From an uncultured Eubacteriales bacterium (GTDB taxonomy: Bacteria; Bacillota; Clostridia; Lachnospirales; Lachnospiraceae), in contig URMF01000004.1 of assembly GCA_900548855.1 (NCBI GenBank), positions 48,556 through 112,555 of the forward strand: a stretch of DNA of 64,000 bases, read 5' to 3'. Every line of letters starts with the position of its first letter. Positions within the stretch are counted from its first letter, which is position 1. Under the pieces are notes generated by a model. It was not told the DNA's origin and made no database searches. It saw nothing but the letters and a program-made list of their open reading frames with translations. Both the position numbers and the translations under genes were made by a program. Below are positions 25,158 to 34,633 of the stretch, in pieces.

Positions 25158-27053
25158 ATGCATAAAGAGTTTGTAATGGGAAATGAAGCCATTGCCTTAG
25201 GTGCAATGGCAGCAGGTGTAAATGTGGTTTCAGGATATCCGGGAACCCCATCTACAGAGGTTTTAGAGAGCGTTGCAAGGCGCAATGACGGCAGTATATA
25301 TGTGGAATGGTCGGTAAATGAAAAGGCAGGCTTAGAGGTGGCAGCAGCGGCAGCTTACAGCGGAGCAAGAACCATGGTGACCATGAAGCAGGTGGGATTA
25401 AATGTTGCTAGTGACCCATTGATGAGTCTTGCCTATGTGGGTGTCAAGGGTGGCATGGTTGTGATGGTGGCGGATGACCCGGGTCCAATTTCTTCCCAGA
25501 CCGAACAGGATACAAGAACCTTCGGGCAGTTTAGCAAGCTGCCGGTATTTGACCCATCTTCCGTGGAGGAGGCGTATGAGATGATTCAGAGCGCATTTGC
25601 AGTTTCTGAGAAATATCACACACCGGTGTTGTTCCGCTCCACAACAAGGGTATGTCATGCCTATGCATCTATAGATGTGAAGGAGAAAGAGGAGTATTAC
25701 AAAAATAAGCCGGAGGGCTTTGTAAAGGATTCCTCAAAATGGGTTATATTTCCGAAGCTTTCCCATAAAAGACACGGTGAGATTGAGGACAGCCTGCCAG
25801 TGATTGGAAAGACACTTGGGCAACTGTCTTACAATAAACTAGAGGGAAGCAGACGGGCAACGGTTGGAATTGCATGCGGAGGAATCAGTTATTCCTATGT
25901 AAAAGAAGCATTGGAGATATTGAGGGAACAAACAGGCTTTGATATGTTGGGAGAAAACGCTTCCGATGTTCTTCCTAATATCCGCCTGTTTAAGGTGGGA
26001 ACACCCCATCCCTTTCCAGAGGATAAGGCTTTGGAATTTATGGAAGGGCTTACCTCTGTTTTAGTGATAGAAGAATTAGATCCGGTACTTGAGCGCATGC
26101 TGCTGCAGTGCGCAGGGAAGCATCAGATTGCTATACAGATTAGCGGAAAAATAAGCGGAACTGTACAAAATGCAGGGGAGAACAGTGTAGAATCCGTAAA
26201 GAATAATATTATTGAATTTTTACAGCTGCGGGAAGCGTTGGGGATTGCGGACGGACTACAGGAGGATACCATGGATATCACGGAGCAGATGTCTGTGCCG
26301 GAGCTTCCGGGACGTCCGCCGGTTTTGTGTGCCGGCTGTCCGCACCGTGCTTCTTTCTATGCAGTGAAAAAGGCGATGGAAGGGAAAAAGGCGGTCTTTT
26401 GCGGGGATATCGGATGCTACACCCTGGGAAATGCAGAGCCTTTAGATATGACGGACACCTGCCTCTGTATGGGAGCAGGGATTACGATGGCGCAGGGCTT
26501 TTCAAGGGTAGAAAAGGATACCACCTGCTTTGCCTTTGTGGGGGATTCCACATTTTTTGCATCCGGAATCACCGGTGTTGTCAATGCGGTATATAACCAG
26601 CATGACATGGTTTTAGTGGTGCTGGATAATTCCACTACGGCTATGACCGGTCACCAGCCCCATCCGGGAACCGGAAAGACTATGATGGGGGATATTGTAA
26701 ATAAAATAAGCATTGTGAAGATATTAGAAGCAATCGGTTTAACGGAGGTACGCACGGTGAATCCGTTAGAGCTTGACTCTGCAATTGAAGCTGTGAAGGA
26801 TACCGCTGCTAAACCGGGGGTGAAGGCAATTATTTTTAAGTCGCCTTGTATTGCAGTGTCAAAGCCGGAAAAACCGTGTACAATTGATTCGAGGAAATGC
26901 ATTAACTGTAAGAAATGCATCCGTGAGCTGGGATGTCCGGCTATCACGGTAAACGAAGGAAGGGTTGTGATTGAACCATCCCTCTGTTTTGGGTGTGGAA
27001 TCTGTAAAAGTGTCTGTCCGGTGGATGCAATAGGAGGTGGCAGAAATGAGTAA
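25158..27053 (+). CDS. iorA: Indolepyruvate ferredoxin oxidoreductase, alpha subunit
   Basis: The 631-residue subunit oxidatively decarboxylates arylpyruvates (indole-, phenyl- and hydroxyphenylpyruvate) to aryl-acetyl-CoA and reduces ferredoxin. N-terminal pyrimidine-binding region: SGYPGTPSTEVLE. Thiamine-diphosphate region: PVLCAGCPHRASFYAVKKA, GDIGCYTLG and VGDSTFFASGITGVVNAVYN. C-terminal ferredoxin domain with two 4Fe-4S motifs: CINCKKCIRELGCP and CFGCGICKSVCP. ATG 25158 is preferred (AAAGGTGA upstream); GTG 25149 is an alternative. The 3' end overlaps iorB by eight bases. Confidence 0.95.
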   Translation: MHKEFVMGNEAIALGAMAAGVNVVSGYPGTPSTEVLESVARRNDGSIYVEWSVNEKAGLEVAAAAAYSGARTMVTMKQVGLNVASDPLMSLAYVGVKGGMVVMVADDPGPISSQTEQDTRTFGQFSKLPVFDPSSVEEAYEMIQSAFAVSEKYHTPVLFRSTTRVCHAYASIDVKEKEEYYKNKPEGFVKDSSKWVIFPKLSHKRHGEIEDSLPVIGKTLGQLSYNKLEGSRRATVGIACGGISYSYVKEALEILREQTGFDMLGENASDVLPNIRLFKVGTPHPFPEDKALEFMEGLTSVLVIEELDPVLERMLLQCAGKHQIAIQISGKISGTVQNAGENSVESVKNNIIEFLQLREALGIADGLQEDTMDITEQMSVPELPGRPPVLCAGCPHRASFYAVKKAMEGKKAVFCGDIGCYTLGNAEPLDMTDTCLCMGAGITMAQGFSRVEKDTTCFAFVGDSTFFASGITGVVNAVYNQHDMVLVVLDNSTTAMTGHQPHPGTGKTMMGDIVNKISIVKILEAIGLTEVRTVNPLELDSAIEAVKDTAAKPGVKAIIFKSPCIAVSKPEKPCTIDSRKCINCKKCIRELGCPAITVNEGRVVIEPSLCFGCGICKSVCPVDAIGGGRNE

Positions 27054-27648
27054 GAGCGTTATTTTGTGTGGTGTGGGCGGTCAGGGTACGGTGCTGGCAT
27101 CGAAGCTGATATCTTACGCTGCCATGGCGAAGGGTCAAATAGTAAAATCCGCCGAGACTATTGGCATGGCTCAGCGGGGAGGCAGTGTAACCAGTCATGT
27201 GCGTATCGGTAAGGGGGTATTTTCTCCGCTGATTCCGGAGGGAAAGGCCGACGTGATGATTGCCTTTGAGCCAGCGGAGGCGGTGAGAAACCTATCCTAT
27301 CTGAAAACTGGCGGTGTGGTGGTTGTTTCCCAAAAGGCAGTAAAACCAGTGACTGCATCATTGGCTGCAAAGGAGTATGAGGCAGGGGAAATGCTGTCTT
27401 ATCTGAAAAGCAACGTAGACCGTCTCATTATTGTAGATGGAGAGAATGCTGCAGAGAAGCTGGGCTCCTCAAAGGCACTTAACGTGGTGCTGCTTGGGGC
27501 GGCGATTGCCTGTAATGAAATCGATATCTCTATGGAGGAGATAAAGGAGGCTGTGAGAAAGAAGGTGCCGGAGAGGTTCCATGAGTTGAATTTTCAGGCA
27601 TTAGAGGCTGGAAAGGACGCAGCGCAGCAGAGTAAAGGGAATGGCTGA
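27046..27648 (+). CDS. iorB: Indolepyruvate ferredoxin oxidoreductase, beta subunit
   Basis: The 200-residue gamma-type subunit binds CoA and completes the IorAB enzyme. VILCGVGGQGTVLASKLIS is the glycine-rich motif, and AETIGMAQRGGSVTSHVRIG is characteristic of the family. ATG 27046 has AGGAGGTGGC upstream, within the end of iorA, so the subunits are translationally coupled. Confidence 0.95.
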   Translation: MSKSVILCGVGGQGTVLASKLISYAAMAKGQIVKSAETIGMAQRGGSVTSHVRIGKGVFSPLIPEGKADVMIAFEPAEAVRNLSYLKTGGVVVVSQKAVKPVTASLAAKEYEAGEMLSYLKSNVDRLIIVDGENAAEKLGSSKALNVVLLGAAIACNEIDISMEEIKEAVRKKVPERFHELNFQALEAGKDAAQQSKGNG

Positions 27649-27730
27649 ACTATCCTGTAAATTGTGCGAATAGGAAGAGGATTCCTGTAATATGATAAGG
27701 TTAGAATGTCTATAAGTAAAAGGAGATTTT

Positions 27731-28210
27731 ATGCTGACAAAATATTTGATTACATTTTTTATTTCAATGGTGCCGTTAATTGAGCTAAGAGGTGCAGTAC
27801 CCTATGCAATTGGTGTAGGATTGCCGGTGCTGCCATCCTATATTGTTTGTATTGTAGGAAATATGCTGCCTGTGCCGGTTATCTTTCTGTTTGCCAGAAG
27901 GGTGCTGGAATGGGGCAGGGATAAAAAGTATATTGGAAGGTTTTTTACATTTTGTCTGGAAAAAGGGCATAAGGGCGGAGAGAAATTAAAACAAAAAGCA
28001 GGAAAAGGATTATTCTGGGCGCTGCTTTTGTTTGTGGGGATTCCCCTTCCGGGAACAGGAGCCTGGACAGGAACCCTTGCAGCCAGTATTCTGGATATGG
28101 ATTTTAAGACCAGTGTACTGGCGGTGCTGTCAGGAGTTATTCTGGCGGGAATCATCATGGGTCTTGCCAGTGCAGGCTTGTTTGGCGGACTGGAAATGCT
28201 GTTTAAATAA
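27731..28210 (+). CDS. Small multidrug export-type membrane protein (COG2426)
   Basis: The 159-residue protein has about four membrane helices and the features of the Sm_multidrug_ex family: MVPLIELRGAVPYAIG near the start and GIPLPGTGAWTGTLAA in the middle. The name is historical and the transported substrate is not established. It lies between iorB and the phenylacetate-CoA ligase on the same strand, so it might export aryl acids made by that pathway, but this is inference from position only. Confidence 0.8.
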   Translation: MLTKYLITFFISMVPLIELRGAVPYAIGVGLPVLPSYIVCIVGNMLPVPVIFLFARRVLEWGRDKKYIGRFFTFCLEKGHKGGEKLKQKAGKGLFWALLLFVGIPLPGTGAWTGTLAASILDMDFKTSVLAVLSGVILAGIIMGLASAGLFGGLEMLFK

Positions 28211-28273
28211 TACAGCAGGGATGGCTTTTGGAGAAAAATAAAATAAAAAACATGCAGGTGGAGAACATATTTT

Positions 28274-29509
28274 ATGAAGATGAAAGAAAAACAGTTTAGG
28301 CAGATAAAGAAGCAGTTAGAACGGTTGGCAGGAAGCAGTACCTTTTATGGAAAAAAATTACAGGGAATTACTATCTCAGACATCCAGTCCCAGGAGGATT
28401 TTGAAAAGCTTCCATTTTCGGAAAAGAGCGATTTAAGGGATGCGTATCCGTTGGGACTAATGGCAGTTCCGGAGGAGGAGATTGTAAGAATCCATTCCTC
28501 TTCGGGAACCACAGGCACGCCGGTTATCATTCCCTATACGGCAAAGGATGTGGATGACTGGGCAATCCAGTTTGCGCGATGCTATGAGATGGCAGGAATA
28601 ACGGATAAAGACCGTATCCAGATAACGCCGGGCTATGGCTTGTGGACGGCGGGAATTGGGTTTCAGAACGGTTGTGAAAAATTAGGCGCAATGGCGATTC
28701 CCATGGGCCCGGGCAATACGGATAAGCAGATTCAGATGATGGTAGACATGAAGTCAACGGTTATCTGTGCCACTTCTTCTTATGCACTGCTGCTGGCAGA
28801 GGAGATTGCAAGGAGGGGAATGAAGGACCGGATTCATTTGAAAAAGGGTGTCATAGGCTCGGAACGCTGGGGTGAAAAAATGCGCAGCCGTATTCAGAAT
28901 GAACTGGGAATTGAATTATATGATATTTACGGGCTTACGGAGGTATATGGTCCGGGTATCGGAGTGAATTGCAGCAAACAGACTGGAATTCATTACTGGG
29001 ATGACTATATCTATATTGAGATTGTGAACCCGGCGACAGGTGAGGTACTGCCGGATGGCGAGATGGGAGAGATTGTAATTACTACGCTGGTAAAGGAAGG
29101 AGCACCTCTTATCCGCTTCCGTACTCATGATTTGTCACGGATTATTCCGGGAGAATGCTCTTGCGGTTCCCCTTATCCGAGAATTGACATCATTGCAGGG
29201 CGTACCGACGATATGTTAAAGGTAAAAGGCGTTAATATGTTCCCAAGCCAGATTGAGGATGTCATTTCCATGGTAGATGGTGCATCCAGTGAATACCAGG
29301 TGTTAATCCGCCATGAGAATGGAAAGGATATTATGACCCTTTCTGTTGAAGTAACTGGGGGCGCTCCAAAGGAGGAGGTAGCAAAGAGGCTTGCCCATAC
29401 CTTTAAGAGCAGGATTGGTATGACACCGATTGTTAACCCGGTGGATATAGGGGCTCTTCCGCGAAGTGAGAAGAAGACAAAACGGGTGATAGACGAAAGA
29501 TATGAATAG
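28274..29509 (+). CDS. paaK: Phenylacetate-CoA ligase family protein
   Basis: The 411-residue adenylate-forming enzyme interconverts arylacetate and arylacetyl-CoA with ATP/AMP. Motifs: SSSGTTGTPVIIPYT (P-loop), YDIYGLTEVYGPGIG, RFRTHDLSRII and GRTDDMLKVKGVNMFPSQIE, all normal for PaaK. Next to IorAB the enzyme may release aryl acids such as phenylacetate or indoleacetate, or activate external aryl acids for the reverse reaction. ATG 28274 is used, with GGTGGAGA 12 bases upstream; ATG 28280 is possible. Confidence 0.9.
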   Translation: MKMKEKQFRQIKKQLERLAGSSTFYGKKLQGITISDIQSQEDFEKLPFSEKSDLRDAYPLGLMAVPEEEIVRIHSSSGTTGTPVIIPYTAKDVDDWAIQFARCYEMAGITDKDRIQITPGYGLWTAGIGFQNGCEKLGAMAIPMGPGNTDKQIQMMVDMKSTVICATSSYALLLAEEIARRGMKDRIHLKKGVIGSERWGEKMRSRIQNELGIELYDIYGLTEVYGPGIGVNCSKQTGIHYWDDYIYIEIVNPATGEVLPDGEMGEIVITTLVKEGAPLIRFRTHDLSRIIPGECSCGSPYPRIDIIAGRTDDMLKVKGVNMFPSQIEDVISMVDGASSEYQVLIRHENGKDIMTLSVEVTGGAPKEEVAKRLAHTFKSRIGMTPIVNPVDIGALPRSEKKTKRVIDERYE

Positions 29510-29549
29510 GATGATAGATTTTTACGATGTATAGTATAATCAATATACA

Positions 29550-29585
29550 GGGTATTTCACTAAGATAGGTGAAGTACCCTTTTTT
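29550..29585 (+). terminator. Rho-independent terminator after paaK
   Basis: GGGTATTTCAC (29550-29560) pairs with GGTGAAGTACCC (29568-29579) with one bulge, followed by six or more T. Confidence 0.85.
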
Positions 29586-29692
29586 GGTTTATAGAATTTG
29601 AATATCAAAGAATAGAGAACGGGTAATTGGGATTTTTTGCAGACTTAACATAAAGATAGAATGTAGAAATATGGTTAAATGTAATTTGTGTA

Positions 29693-29721
29693 TTGACAAG
29701 AAGATTAGAAACTGTTATTAT
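29693..29721 (+). promoter_or_regulatory. Promoter of the secreted-protein/ABC operon
   Basis: Consensus TTGACA (29693-29698), 17-base spacer, TATTAT (29716-29721), about 60 bases before the first start codon. Confidence 0.75.
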
Positions 29722-29783
29722 AAGCAAATAAAATTAACCTATAGTTGTAATTTTTTAAATGACAAAATGGAGGAGAATAAAAA

Positions 29784-30407
29784 ATGATAAAGAGAATAAG
29801 TCATATCGTACTTACAATTTTTTTGGTCGGAGCTATCTTTTTAAGTGTGTCTATTGAAGCAGATGCAAATAAGTTTGAATTGTCGCCAAAAGCCGATATA
29901 AAAGCAGGTTCAATATCGAAGGCATGGACGACTAAAAAGACAACTACCCAGACTTCATATACACCTATTATAAAAACTTATAAGACGGTTGTTGATAAAT
30001 ATTATGACCAGGCATCTGATTGGTATACAAGTGTAAAACCGGTATCAGACAATTTTCACCACAAAAAAGGAAAAAGTGATCTGCATGCAACTAAATGCAT
30101 TGATACACGACATACATTTTCGGTAAATGGTTCAAAGGAAGTAAAAAATTGGACAATGGGATTAGGATACAGTTATTCTGCCTCTACTTCAAAAAGTGTT
30201 ACTTGTGATATAAATCCCGAGCTCAAAACAGGTTATTACTATTTTGGAGTAAAGGCGCATGCAAGAGATTTCCGTATTGTCACAAAAACATACAAATATA
30301 AGAAAAAGAATGGGAATTATTGTTTGCAGTCCATTAGTAGCAATGCTGCAGGGAATGCAGTATTATATGGTAACCCATTATATTATAATTGGTATAAGAG
30401 TAAATAA
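29784..30407 (+). CDS. Secreted protein of unknown function, possible bacteriocin-like
   Basis: The 207-residue product has a signal peptide (basic start MIKRISH, hydrophobic core to about residue 22, cleavage likely near EADA). The mature part is basic, rich in Thr, Ser, Lys and Tyr, with SDNFHHKKGKSDLHATKC, a central GLGYSYSASTSKS and a C-terminus ending LYYNWYKSK. From memory these features weakly resemble lactococcin 972-type bacteriocins (an HH...HAT stretch, a terminal YYNxW), but the protein is about twice as long. Downstream are a lipoprotein and an ABC export system. Base composition is more AT-rich than in flanking genes. Confidence 0.6.
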   Translation: MIKRISHIVLTIFLVGAIFLSVSIEADANKFELSPKADIKAGSISKAWTTKKTTTQTSYTPIIKTYKTVVDKYYDQASDWYTSVKPVSDNFHHKKGKSDLHATKCIDTRHTFSVNGSKEVKNWTMGLGYSYSASTSKSVTCDINPELKTGYYYFGVKAHARDFRIVTKTYKYKKKNGNYCLQSISSNAAGNAVLYGNPLYYNWYKSK

Positions 30408-30432
30408 TAGAAAATAAGAAAGATTTTGTGGA

Positions 30433-31509
30433 ATGAATAGAATGAATAAAAGAAAAAAAATAAGCCTTTTTATGTTGATAGCTATTGTTTTACTGACCGG
30501 TTGCAGTACTGGTGGGTATAATTATACGGAAATAAAAGAAAAATATAATTGTATAGATTCTGTAGTTGATTATTCCATACATGTACCGAAAAGCACGAAA
30601 CAGAATGAATATAAAGTTTTTTTTAACGCACCATTTTACAGAGTTTGTATAGGTGATGATAACGACATGGAGATGCTGCTGGAAAGAGATTCCTATGAGA
30701 TTGGCGAAGAGGTTCAATTAATAGGTGAAAATGTTGAAATGTTAAACGGGACAGATGTTACGATTCATGCTACGAGATTGAAGGACTGCATCAATTATGA
30801 TGATTATTGTTTTCGTATGGCATATTATTATGGAATTCAGAATTTGAATAAAGGATATGAAGAAGCTGTCGATGATGAAGTGCTCAGGTCATTTCGGAAA
30901 ATCATATCAAATATAAATAATGATTATATATTGATTACTGTAAATATAAACTTCAATGGCTGCATATACGACAATATTAAGATTGAAAATATAGATATTC
31001 CTTCGCTGGGATTTCAATTTGATTTTAGAAATTTTTTAATATCAACATTTGATTTTGCCGATGGAGATATTGAGGATTCAGATAATGCAGTAATAGATTA
31101 CAGTGCTGGGCTTGGCGGTATATTTGCCGATGCCGCATTGTCCAATATAGGATATGTTGAAATAGCAGGAGATGTAAAAAAAGATATTGAAAGCATAAGT
31201 GTAAAATCTTTAGATGATGCAGTTACAGTTATAACGGCAGACAATTATTCTATGTATACAGAGCTAATGGACACATATGGTATTCTGTATGAAAAGCACC
31301 CAGAGAGATTGGAAAAGGGCTCTGCAATTTCAGAAAAGTATTCATATGTATGTAATGATATAGAGGATGAGGCAGATGCCAAAATGTCTAATATACTTGT
31401 TCGTTATAGTCTTAAAGATGGTACAGTATTCAATAAATTTGTATATCAGCCAAGAGTTGTTGATGGACCTTATTTGCTTTCAAAAGTTGTAGATGAGTGC
31501 ATGAAATAG
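30433..31509 (+). CDS. Lipoprotein of unknown function
   Basis: The 358-residue product has a lipoprotein signal peptide; LLTGC places the lipidated cysteine at residue 24. The mature part is acidic, rich in Asp, Ile and Asn, with no motif I recognise. Position between the secreted protein and the ABC genes suggests a surface role, perhaps producer protection or capture of the secreted protein. ATG 30433 is chosen with a weak TGTGGA ribosome site; ATG 30442 is an alternative. Confidence 0.65.
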   Translation: MNRMNKRKKISLFMLIAIVLLTGCSTGGYNYTEIKEKYNCIDSVVDYSIHVPKSTKQNEYKVFFNAPFYRVCIGDDNDMEMLLERDSYEIGEEVQLIGENVEMLNGTDVTIHATRLKDCINYDDYCFRMAYYYGIQNLNKGYEEAVDDEVLRSFRKIISNINNDYILITVNINFNGCIYDNIKIENIDIPSLGFQFDFRNFLISTFDFADGDIEDSDNAVIDYSAGLGGIFADAALSNIGYVEIAGDVKKDIESISVKSLDDAVTVITADNYSMYTELMDTYGILYEKHPERLEKGSAISEKYSYVCNDIEDEADAKMSNILVRYSLKDGTVFNKFVYQPRVVDGPYLLSKVVDECMK

Positions 31510-31519
31510 AGGGTATGCT

Positions 31520-32401
31520 ATGAAAAAGGGTTTAGTTTATATTTTATTAACCACAATTATTTTGATACCAATCGTGTCAATCATAGTGGTAGAAATATTA
31601 AATCAGAATACGTCAACATACACTTCATACGATTTGTCGTATGATTATAATGATTTGGAAACGGCAGGTATCAGTATTGAAGATATAGAAGAGATTATTC
31701 GTTGTAAAGGCATATTCAAGGGAGACAGAATAGAGAATTGTGCTTGTTCTATTTCGGAATATTCATCATTGACCTGTAATGTTGAGGTTGGCGATTATGT
31801 TGAAAAGAATGACTGCATTTTTTCTGTAAACGGAGAGGAATATTGTGCCCAAAATAGTGGAGTCATTTCAAAGATAAATATTTCAGAGCGTGAAATCAGT
31901 GTTGATATTGTGAAAAACCAGGTGACAAAAATCGTAGTACCGCTCGATGTTATGTTATATCCTGCTGTAGGAAAATCTTCAATATATTTTACATATGGAG
32001 AAAAGGATTATCAATATACTTATTCGGGTTGCAAGGGTGTTGCGTCTGATGATGCAGCTGTGTTTGAAGCATATTATAATATTGCAGAGGGTAAGGATTT
32101 TATATATGGTGGTGAGATAGAGTTATTTGTAAAAACTGGAAATATTCATAAGAGTGCGTATACAGTTCCGCAGAATTGTGTTTTTAGGGAAGGCAATACA
32201 TATTATATAGAAGAATTGGATTCAGATGGGATAACGAAGATTATGGTGACATTAGGTCTATTTGGTGAAACTAATGTTGAGATATTCCCTGAGGATGGAA
32301 TGGATGTAAACGGAGGAGAGATTATTGTGGTTAATGATACAGATGTTTTCAATAGCAATGTAGAATCTGAGCAGGGAAATGAACAGAAGGTGGATGAATA
32401 A
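31520..32401 (+). CDS. Membrane-fusion/adaptor-like protein of an ABC exporter
   Basis: The 293-residue protein has one N-terminal membrane helix (about residues 5-27) and an extracellular part. The segment VEVGDYVEKNDCIFSVNGEE...NSGVISKIN resembles the split lipoyl/barrel-sandwich hybrid domain of HlyD/MacA-type adaptors, and a later TVPQNCVFREGNTYYI resembles the beta-barrel region. It is acidic and Asp/Glu-rich. It starts ten bases after the lipoprotein and overlaps the ATPase ribosome site, as in MacA-MacB-like operons of Gram-positives. Confidence 0.68.
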   Translation: MKKGLVYILLTTIILIPIVSIIVVEILNQNTSTYTSYDLSYDYNDLETAGISIEDIEEIIRCKGIFKGDRIENCACSISEYSSLTCNVEVGDYVEKNDCIFSVNGEEYCAQNSGVISKINISEREISVDIVKNQVTKIVVPLDVMLYPAVGKSSIYFTYGEKDYQYTYSGCKGVASDDAAVFEAYYNIAEGKDFIYGGEIELFVKTGNIHKSAYTVPQNCVFREGNTYYIEELDSDGITKIMVTLGLFGETNVEIFPEDGMDVNGGEIIVVNDTDVFNSNVESEQGNEQKVDE

Positions 32402-32402
32402 A

Positions 32403-33056
32403 ATGTCTGCTCTTATTAAGCTTGAAAATGTAACAAAAAAATATGGAGATAAAAAAGTATTAAATAATATAAATATCAGTATCTCTGAAGGGGAATATGT
32501 TTCTATTGTTGGGGCATCGGGGACAGGAAAGAGCACATTGTTAAATATAATAGGAACGCTTGATAAGAATTTTGAAGGAGATTATTGGTATAAGGGTAAA
32601 AAACTTTGTAAAAGTGAGCTGGATTCCTTTAGGAATAGACATATTGGATATATTTTTCAACAATATAATCTTCTGCCGGAGCTGACTTGTTATGAAAATG
32701 TCCTTTTGCCATATGTATATTATGAAGGTACAAGGAAAAATATTGGGCAAAGGGTGAAAGCTTTGTTTCAAGAGTTTGGATTAGAAGAACAAATTGACCA
32801 AGAGGTCAGTACCCTTTCAGGAGGAGAAAAGCAGAGGATTGCATTAATTCGGAGTATTGTATTAAATCCGGATATTATATTAGCGGATGAACCGACAGGG
32901 AATCTTGATAAGAAAAATTCGAATAGTGTTCAATGTCTTTTAGAAAAATTAAATGGTGATGGTAAGACGGTTATAGTTGTAACACATGATGAGGAATTTG
33001 CAGATAAGGCTTCTTTAAAGTTGTGTGTAGAGAATGGTGGAATATATGAAAATTAA
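32403..33056 (+). CDS. ABC transporter ATPase, MacB/LolD type
   Basis: The 217-residue ATPase has Walker A GASGTGKSTLL, Q-loop FQQYNLLPEL, signature LSGGEKQRIALIRSI, Walker B ILADEPTGNLD and H-loop VVTHDEEFAD. The DEPTGNLD motif and length fit the MacB/LolD/FtsE group, which powers mechanotransmission permeases. ATG 32403 follows the adaptor stop codon by one base; the ribosome site GAAGGTGG lies in the adaptor end. Its own end overlaps the permease start. Confidence 0.92.
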   Translation: MSALIKLENVTKKYGDKKVLNNINISISEGEYVSIVGASGTGKSTLLNIIGTLDKNFEGDYWYKGKKLCKSELDSFRNRHIGYIFQQYNLLPELTCYENVLLPYVYYEGTRKNIGQRVKALFQEFGLEEQIDQEVSTLSGGEKQRIALIRSIVLNPDIILADEPTGNLDKKNSNSVQCLLEKLNGDGKTVIVVTHDEEFADKASLKLCVENGGIYEN

Positions 33057-34329
33057 AAAATATGCCCGGATATTTTTGTTATCAATACAGTTATATTGTA
33101 ATCATATGAGAAAAAATATATTTGCTGCAATTAGTGTGTCAGTCAGTATTTTTTTATTCCTGTCAGTTGCTCTGTATATTGATTTTAGATATTCCACATA
33201 TGAAAGTGCCGGGAAAAGAGTACAAGACAATTATTTTGCGTATAGCTGTTTTGACAAAGCTGCTTTTAATAAAATATTGGAGCAGCATGCGAATTCAAAT
33301 CATCTTACCATTTATCATGCTAGTGCAGGCAGCACTGTTTATAGTGAAAAAGGAACACCAGTAAGAGTGTATTACAATCTGATGGGTTTGAGTGGTTCAT
33401 CTGACAATATATATGTATACAGTAATCTTGACCAGTATGGAAATGTGGATAGTTCCAATATTTACAATTATGAAAAATTTAATATAATAGCAGGAACGGA
33501 TAAGTTAAAAAATAATACAGAAATTGTAATATCTGAGGATTTGGCGAAGATGCTGGCTGGCAATGTTGAGGATGCACTGGGGATACAAATAATGATGGCA
33601 ATATCAGGCAGCCAGAAGGTATATACAGTTGCAGGAATATATGAATCCCTTACTGCTGAACGGCGAATCAACAAGGATTTGTATGAGAACATGGACAGTA
33701 ATATGGATGACGAGGCTTTAATATATACTGTATTAATTTCTGAGCAGGCAATTCCAGAGCATTTTGTTACAGGATATGATATATATGTTTTTTATGATAA
33801 TCAAGAGGAATATATGGAATACAAGGATATTTTGAATGCGTTGAAGCGTAATGAAAACATATCCAATAAATTTTCCTGTATAACTGCTGAGGATATTGCG
33901 GAAGATAACAAAGCGGAGTGGTCAGCCTGCACGGATATTAAATGCGCACTACTGCTTGTTGTTTCATTGATTTCCGGTATAAGTATTTTAGGAACAATGG
34001 CAAATTCTGTTTCGGACAGAAGAAAAGAAATTGGAATAAAAAAGGCATTAGGAGCAAAGGATACAGATATAATGATAGGCTTTGTATTTGAGAATTTAAT
34101 AAATTCTATTGTGGCAATCGTTTTTTCTGTTTTTCTAACATCAACGATTTTTCTATTCTACATTTTTTATCAACGGCAGGTTATGATGATTGAGTATACA
34201 ATAAAATTTTATCCAGTTACATGGTTTTTATTTGTATGCTATGCTGTGTCTGCAATGATAGGTTTTAGCTTGATTCCGGCATACAGTGCGTCACAGATTA
34301 ATATAATAGATACATTAAGAGTTGAATAA
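33046..34329 (+). CDS. ABC transporter permease, MacB/FtsX type
   Basis: The 427-residue protein has one N-terminal helix (about residues 25-45), a ~220-residue extracellular MacB-type domain, and three C-terminal helices (near 300-320, 345-370 and 390-415), the FtsX topology. The SDRRKEIGIKKALGAKDTD loop before the second helix is the conserved coupling region. ATG 33046 is preferred over ATG 33034 because GGTGGA lies just before it. With the ATPase and adaptor it forms an exporter or peptide-detoxification pump for the locus. Confidence 0.85.
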   Translation: MKIKKYARIFLLSIQLYCNHMRKNIFAAISVSVSIFLFLSVALYIDFRYSTYESAGKRVQDNYFAYSCFDKAAFNKILEQHANSNHLTIYHASAGSTVYSEKGTPVRVYYNLMGLSGSSDNIYVYSNLDQYGNVDSSNIYNYEKFNIIAGTDKLKNNTEIVISEDLAKMLAGNVEDALGIQIMMAISGSQKVYTVAGIYESLTAERRINKDLYENMDSNMDDEALIYTVLISEQAIPEHFVTGYDIYVFYDNQEEYMEYKDILNALKRNENISNKFSCITAEDIAEDNKAEWSACTDIKCALLLVVSLISGISILGTMANSVSDRRKEIGIKKALGAKDTDIMIGFVFENLINSIVAIVFSVFLTSTIFLFYIFYQRQVMMIEYTIKFYPVTWFLFVCYAVSAMIGFSLIPAYSASQINIIDTLRVE

Positions 34330-34370
34330 ATATTGCTAAGGAAGAATAAGCATATTCATCAATATAACAT

Positions 34371-34416
34371 AAGTGCACAATTTCGATTTTTTTCGGAAGC
34401 GGTGCACTTATTTTTA
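34371..34416 (+). terminator. Terminator of the secreted-protein/ABC operon
   Basis: AAGTGCAC (34371-34378) pairs with GTGCACTT (34402-34409), followed by a T-rich run; loop about 23 bases. Confidence 0.65.
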
Positions 34417-34513
34417 TTATATAGGCTTCAGGGTGCCCAAAAGTCAAAGCCCTGGATATAAATTTGTATCTAGAAGGTTTAACAATTTTATTCAGATATC
34501 ATAATAGGAGGAA

Positions 34514-34542
34514 TTGACAAGAATCTATAAAAAGATTACACT
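34514..34542 (+). promoter_or_regulatory. Promoter of corA
   Basis: TTGACA (34514-34519), 17-base spacer, TACACT (34537-34542). The rest of the 304-base gap before corA shows nothing else I can support. Confidence 0.6.
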
Positions 34543-34633
34543 GAGAGAGTGCGTGTGCAGCTTGTAAAAGCATATTCTAAATATGGATAAGAAAATACCA
34601 GGGAATGAATAATAAGAAATGGAGGCATGAAAG

